Shown one piece after another: positions 19,863-25,468 of a stretch of 25,468 nt of DNA (its first letter is position 1; every line of letters begins with the position of its first letter). The stretch is from Reticulitermes lucifugus (lineage: Eukaryota; Arthropoda; Insecta; Blattodea; Rhinotermitidae). The stretch spans positions 3,723 to 29,190 of the forward strand of contig JAKCWW010007452.1 of assembly GCA_026260175.1 (NCBI GenBank), written 5' to 3'. Below the pieces are notes generated by a model, which was not told the origin of the DNA, did no database searches, and was given only the letters and a program-made list of their open reading frames with translations. Position numbers and translations under genes: made by a program.

Positions 19863-20084
19863 CTGGTGTGATAAGATTTGCAATTTCCTCTTTAAGGCCT
19901 TCTGCCTAGTTACTTCAACCAGTGATTCCTTCTTCTGCTTGTACCACCAAGGAATTGAAATTCTTGTGACACCCGTCTCAATTTCATCTTCAATTCTTTG
20001 GTAATGAATACAACAACCAGTCAACCTAATCCAGTCAAAGTTGACACTCTCCTTAATGGCATCTATAATACGAGACTTGACAGC
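19863..20084 (-). CDS. Unidentified open frame of 74 codons
   Basis: An uninterrupted minus-strand frame from 20084 to a TAG at 19862-19860. Pieces: IIDAIKESVNFDWIRLTGC, QRIEDEIETGVTRISIPWWY, TRQKALKRKLQILSHQ. The composition looks like real protein: charged, with Trp and Cys pairs, and a basic tail. There is no ATG in frame; a TGA precedes it. It may be an exon or a piece of a transposon protein. TATGCAG ends just upstream at about 20091 and could be a splice acceptor, but in another phase. I do not recognise the family. Confidence 0.4.
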
Positions 20085-23000
20085 TCAGTCCTGCATAAAA
20101 ATGAAAGCAGAATATACAGAAATGAAACTCTTATTAAGATAAAATCCATCAAAACACAACTATGTTCATTTATTTAAAGAGCCTACGTTAATGTATTTAA
20201 AAACGACATGTTTCGGCCGTTCAGGCCATCCTCAGGTTCACAGTTTGCATTCTGTAAAACATATTGGAGATAAAATTCTATACAATGCAAAAAAACAGCT
20301 AATTTTGTCTTAATTTTATATAAATAACACAACAGAATTACAACATTTGAAACTGTTATTCATATGGTTAGTGCTTTATGTTACATTTTTACTGCCAGGT
20401 GAATTCCATGTGACACAAGCTATTCACTGTGTGAACATGTTGGTCAAATACTGATATTTTCTTCTGAATCCAACATACGACAGTTGATAAAGCATTGGCA
20501 ATGATTAAGTTTGTCTTCAAGTTAAGACATAACTCACAAATACACAACAGGAAAACTAATGTAACATACGCAACATACAGGGTTCATACAAGTTACTATT
20601 ACGTGATACATTTTCCGCTCATAAGAGAATGTTTTATAAACACTGAAATACGATTTTGTTGTAGCATCAACATCAATAATCACTTAATCATACTTACCAT
20701 TGAGGATTGGTAGGAAACATGAAGAATTTCAAACCACAATTTATGTTGCTGTTGTAAAACCCTCTGACATAGCAGACCTTCATTCTAATGGCAACATTAT
20801 GAAACAAAATAGCAATCATACACCTTAATCAACGAAATGAACAATATTCCGTAACATTTATTACTGACTCTTATCCTCTTACACATCCTGCTTCAAACAA
20901 ACTAGTCAGCTTCAAATTTCATCTATAACCAAACATTACTATTCAATACAACCTTCACACATTTTCAATAAAGATAACATCCTCTTACCTTGTATCAACA
21001 ATACACCGCAATCATCTCACAAATTAATACATCTTGGCGAGCGGTAGCACAACTGATGAAAAGGTTACCTACTCTTTAAACTCCACTCTTACTGCGTGCC
21101 TCCATCTTTTTCCAACCCGGACAAATGGTTTCATGTTCAGCAATAAATTCGAAAGCTTAATATTGCAGTGGAGTCGTTTTTAGGATAAATGTAACTGCAT
21201 GAAATGACATATTTTTTCACTGGTATCCATCACATATAGTTTATTTCAAAAGTATAAACAAATGTATTTTATCAATCAAAAATCTGGTCATGCATACAAA
21301 TATTTTCTTTATATTGTTGCTTTACTTGTCGTTTTCAGCATAGTCTCAAAAGAAATATGTTTGGCCAGCCACAGATTCTTGCAACTAACTTTGATTCCAT
21401 GCTACTGAATCTTTAATTACATGGAACACAGTTGCTATCATTCATATATTCATTTTTCTTGTATTATTTTAACATTTTCAGTAAGTCAGAATCAATAGTC
21501 TCAGCAGAGTTCTCTTGAGCATCTTGGGTAAGTGTGTGATTTCGACCCATAGAAAAGTAAAAATTTGTTACTATGTTCACTAGATGCCACTGTGGCACCC
21601 CTGTCAAATGGTTGTATTACTTGACATTTAAACTGAAAAATTTAAAAGTACACACTTGAAGTAACAAATTTCCTTGGTCTCTGCACTTTCTTGACATAAA
21701 TAAAATATATCAGTATTCTGAAAGTGAATTGCTCATTGACATTTGTACAGTGAATCTTGTTTTAAGGTACGTAGTCAAGTAAGTATATGATGTAATCACA
21801 GAAATTACTCAACTAATCCCCTATATCACATAAATATTGAGAAGCTCATTTACATCTCAAGTAAAAAAACAATTCATTTGTATGTCTGCAAGGTTGTTGT
21901 CCATTTGCATGCCACAAAGGCAATGGAAGAATGGAGGCATAACTCCATTCATTGTGCAATTTCTTTTAAGCAGAGCTCATATTATTAATATGTGTGAGGA
22001 GAATGTGGGATATTAAAACTGTAATATCTTTGCTCTGCCAGCATCGCAGGCTTTCGTTTAATCTGAATGTGTAACTAGAACACTTCAGACTGTGGAAACT
22101 GTTACTGTTAAAGAATTTCTTGATCAGGTGAATAANTTCAGGATTAAATAAATAAGGATCCTGAACCTTACAGTCAGCTGTTTTTAAACAGTTAATTGAA
22201 TTTAGAAAATACACACATAGCTTAAGAGTTGTGGCATGTTGGCCGCCGTTTTAATGTATTGACAATTTTATTGATGTTAAGAAAATGAAAGGTAAGACTT
22301 TATTTTTCACTGTTATACAAATGTCAGAAGAAAATTAAATGTGTGTAGAGTAAAAGTCCATTTATCCAGCATTTTGTTTACTGGAAAGTTCACTCTAATG
22401 GGATATTTTTGTGTAGAGTCTGTTGTGTTTTCCACATCTCTCTACTTTCCCAGTAATTTAACATGATGTTTTTATGTTGAGCTGCTTTTGTCACCCTGAC
22501 CCCAGTTCATTTGTTGAAGGGCCATCCACTGTTGGCTGTTTGCAACTATTTATTCAATATGTATTAGCAACCACACTTCGTATCTGGAGACTGCTTCAAG
22601 CCAAGCCTCAGTAACAAATGGCCCATACAGCATAGGCTAAGGATAGGAGGCGCGGCAGGTTACAGTATTATGAGTATGAGTAGTCATGTGCCTGGCACAT
22701 ATTGGGCTGCCATAATTCACACACTACTTGTTTCTTTATTCTTACACCAATTGATGCATTAATTTCACCTACTGGAGTGCTGCCATGTGGTTGTGCTGTA
22801 TTGTATTATACATGTGGTGCTCAACTGTTTATTTAGTGTCAGCCTGTACCTCACAGTGAACATTTTCTATCTCCACCATAAAAACTGTTTCTTTACCAAA
22901 AGCACATACATCACAGAGAATGGAGTACACAGTGAATCTGGACAAGAGGATTTAACAGTGTTTTTCGGATAATAACCATTATTAAGGTAGCACACAGTAT

Positions 23001-23514
23001 GAAAAAATTTTGCTTCAGAAGGGTTTGAGAGTCGTACTGCCTCTAGCAAAATACCAGTCCATATACCACATCAAGACACACAGAAGGGTCAGAGCCCATA
23101 TATGCCATTAATGCAATCCCTTCTCCAGTGTTAAGCACTATATGATACAGAAAACCACAAGAGCACCATCATTTGAAGCTAAGTATTTAACTATTTCATG
23201 GTTATTTACCCAGTTAATGATCAAAGTGTCTATTTCTTTGATCATCTGGAATGCTTCCCTGCATTATGGGAAAGATACTTGTGGTTTACACTGTACATTC
23301 AGAAAGGCCAGTGTTTCAGAAACCTAGAGAACAACACATAACAGTCATGAGTCAGCTCTTGGCAACAGAATACTCAGTAGAGAAACAACCTGGGAGAAAG
23401 CAATACAGTTCATATAAGTGCTTATGTTTTTTTTACTTGACAATAGCCACATTACTGTACATTTATTGGAAATGCCACAACATGAATAGAGTGTAGCTGG
23501 CTCTGGAATGGAAA
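20085..23514. other. Intergenic stretch without recognised genes
   Basis: AT-rich, with no reading frame I can support on either strand. Points seen: a GC-richer spot at 20205-20240 (TTTCGGCCGTTCAGGCC, followed by ATCCTCAGG, the style of some insect transposon ends); a weak pogo-like word set at about 22345-22400 (TTTATCCAGCATTTTGTTTACTGG); a single ambiguous base at 22135. The rest shows nothing. Confidence 0.4.
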
Positions 23515-23591
23515 CTAGAAGTCTATGCTCTTCTGGGATATTATACAGCATTGATTGGTAATTAGTAACTAACTACTAACGAGTGTCCAAG
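23515..23591 (+). other. Likely 5' UTR of the LINE that follows
   Basis: It precedes the LINE ORF1 start and carries GCTCTTCTGGGATATTATACAGCAT, which matches one arm of the palindrome at 8514-8601. The true element start is not defined because no target duplication can be seen without the 3' end. Confidence 0.4.
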
Positions 23592-25040
23592 ATGGCGGAC
23601 GTAATATTTGCGTATTTTGAACAAGAAGAAGACATCTCCAAGGAACTTAAGTGTGAAAAGTGCATGGAACTGGAAAGACAACTAAAAGAAGTGGTAATAG
23701 AACTAAGTTCCGCTCAATTGATTATTAAGCCCCTTCAAAAAGAATAATATGTCTACGACTTCGGATAGTGCAAATGTTAGACCTGACCCGGATTTTTGCC
23801 AAGAAGATTATCAAGAAGTTAATAACGATAATAACTGGGCAACAATACATTCAAAGCATCCTACTAAATCAAGAAAACCAGTGAGTTGTGCCATACTTCC
23901 AGTGAATGAAACTATAATAACTTCAAATCAGTTTGCATGCCTGCTTAACCTTCAAGAATCAGATGTAAATAGTGATGAGCTAAGTGAACCCAAAGTTAAA
24001 GAAACATTTAACAAATCCAGCAGTCATCGCAACAGAGTCATGAAAACGGGGACTTATAGAGGCGGATTAGATAAAAAAACACACCGACTCCTCCAATCTA
24101 CCCACTCCGAAGCCCAACCTTCAAGAACCAGTAGAAGTTATACAAATCATAATGACAGTAAGATGAAGACAGTTTATACCATTCCAACCATAGTTAACGG
24201 ACAAATCTCATCAAATAATATCGATGTTTCAGTGAATAGTGAAAATAAAGAATCAAATATTAGTGTCACTGAGTCTTTCGAAATTGGGTAGTAATATGAA
24301 TATTCCAAGAAAGGAGCACAAAATTGTCATTATAGGTGACAGTCACTCAAGAGGTTGTGCTTGGAATCTGAAACCTCATTTAAGGGATAAATTTGAAGTT
24401 AGCGGTTTAGTGAAACCAGGATCTTGTACCAATATATTAGTTGAAGCTGCAAAAAATGATATCATGAATCTAACTAAAAGTGATGCAATAATATTTTGTG
24501 GTGGTTCAAATGATCTAGGAATGAATAATGGTAAGATGGCCCTAAGACATATCACAGATTTTATCAAAATGAATAATCATACTATTAAGTGTCCCTCACC
24601 GTCATGACTTAATTAATTCCTCATGTGTGAATAATGAAATCATACCATTTAACAGAAAGTTGATGAAATCCACGAAAATTTTTGAACACACTACAATGCT
24701 AAGAATTGACTACGATAGGAAATATTTTACTTCTCATGGACTATACTTAAATGGAGTAGGGAAAGAAGTGCTTGCTAAACAATTAGCTTCCCACGTCTGT
24801 ACAATATTGGAAAAGCAAAAGACACCTCCTTTAAGTTTGGGTTGGAAAATTGATCATAATATAGGAACTAGTACCTCTGTAACAGAAAACAATACTGTCG
24901 ACCACTCAAATAAGATAATGGTTAGTAAACATGTGATTACATCAAACCAGGAAACAAGAGACAGTATAACATCTAATAGGAAGAAAAAGACTCCGGTATC
25001 AAGAACAGATGATTTTTTTTATGGTAATCCCAGAAAGTAG
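23592..25040 (+). pseudogene. LINE ORF1 with SGNH/GDSL esterase-like domain, frameshifted
   Basis: The frame starts at ATG 23592 (MADVIFAYFEQEED, then a CEKCMELERQLKEVV coiled-coil-like stretch), stops at about 23747, continues in another frame at 23749-24291, in a third to 24607, and in the first again from about 24596 to 25040, so there are at least three frame breaks. The C-terminal half has VIIGDSHSRG (Ser at 24341-24343), VKPGS, GGSND (Asn at 24509-24511) and YFTSHGLYLN (His at 24735-24737), the order of SGNH hydrolase blocks. The usual Asp three residues before the His is Thr here. ORF1 proteins with esterase domains are known from CR1-like LINEs; the role is thought to be RNA or membrane handling during retrotransposition. 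The end motif is TPVSRTDDFFYGNPRK. Confidence 0.8.
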
Positions 25041-25468
25041 ATAATAAAATTAGTATAAGAAGCTGTAATTGTTCTCACAATCCTAAAAATACTCAGAGTA
25101 TCAATCTTGTTAATAAGGACCAAGATCTTCCCAGCATAAATTCTATACCACAATTAAGTCATAATTCTTTGTTACATCCAGTCAGCAATAATTGCCTCGT
25201 GGTATATAATCAAAATATAAGGGGTCTACAAAACAAAAAAGATGAGTTAATAAGTTTTTTTTCTTCCAAATATCCTCATGTACTTTGTTTAACTGAACAC
25301 CATTTAAAGGATTCTGAATTAGACTGTATATTTTTAAATCAATATAATCTCGGTGCTAAATTCTGTCGGCAGTCCCTTAAAAATGGAGGAGTAAGTATCT
25401 TTGTACATGAATCTCTTCTGTATACAAACATTAATTTAAATGCATTTTGTAAAGAACAAGATATAGAA
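25040..25468 (+). CDS. LINE ORF2, endonuclease N-terminus (runs off the window)
   Basis: Open frame of 143 codons to the last base. VVYNQNIRGLQNKKDELISF, PHVLCLTEHHLKD, YNLGAKFCRQ and NGGVSIFVHES are the first blocks of an apurinic-type (APE) endonuclease; the Asn of QNIRG and the Glu of LTEHH match metal-binding or catalytic positions. The frame has no ATG near its start; it is open from about 25028, right at the ORF1 stop, so the true start or coupling to ORF1 is unclear. Reverse transcriptase must lie to the right. This copy may be intact in ORF2 so far. Confidence 0.8.

Noticed and set aside
19765-20004. Plus-strand frame of 79 residues
   Set aside because: It is the opposite strand of the more protein-like minus frame at 19863-20084.
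21966-22214. Minus-strand frame of 82 residues containing one ambiguous base
   Set aside because: No recognisable motif, no splice or start context, and typical length for chance in AT-rich DNA.
1-25468. CRISPR arrays, bacterial operons, prophage or riboswitches
   Set aside because: No regularly spaced identical repeats, no operon-like gene packing and clear GT/AG introns: this is animal nuclear DNA.

Overview
This window looks like insect nuclear DNA. It is AT-rich, its exons are bounded by GT/AG introns, and non-coding sequence is full of transposon debris (mariner, several hAT-type elements, pogo-like pieces, two or three non-LTR retrotransposons, tRNA-derived SINEs). From memory, the SINE head at the edge of the assembly gap resembles sequences common in cockroach, termite and related insect genomes, so a polyneopteran insect is my best guess. 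That is an inference, not a proof.

The main content is the 5' half of one protein-coding gene on the minus strand. Ten coding exons run from a start codon at 15344 down to 722. They encode about 554 residues that match the N-terminal region of DOCK-C family guanine nucleotide exchange factors (vertebrate DOCK6/7/8, fly Zir). All nine visible introns have GT/AG ends and agreeing phases. The part in the window ends just before the DHR-1 membrane-binding domain. DHR-1 and the catalytic DHR-2 must lie left of position 1. A CpG-rich stretch around and upstream of the start codon (about 15150-15700) is the likely promoter and 5' UTR.

Layout, left to right: SINE piece (1-107); exons 10 and 9 (722-1880); the long intron 8 with hAT-like, long-TIR and pogo-like non-autonomous elements; exons 8, 7, 6, 5 and 4 (4866-10209), with a pogo transposase relic, an inverted pair of an unclassified repeat and an almost perfect 88-bp palindrome between them; intron 3 with a small hAT element, a SINE head and an 895-bp run of N (11691-12585); exon 3, whose last 30 bp plus the first 18 bp of its intron are tandemly copied into the gap; exon 2; intron 1 with a SINE-like piece and a dead 5'-truncated LINE; and exon 1 with the promoter.

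Right of the promoter (15700-25468) I see no host gene. It holds a 149-bp inverted-repeat element, a dead 1.2-kb mariner with both ends, a 521-bp hAT element with a perfect 8-bp target duplication, a decayed LINE reverse-transcriptase tail, an unexplained intact 74-codon reading frame on the minus strand, about 3.4 kb with nothing recognised, and the 5' part of a LINE. That LINE has an ORF1 with an SGNH/GDSL esterase-like domain, broken by frameshifts, followed by the start of an endonuclease ORF2 that runs off the window.

The most unusual point is the 48-bp repeat that duplicates a splice donor of the DOCK gene. Each extra copy carries another GTAAGC donor, and reading past the native donor meets a stop codon at once.
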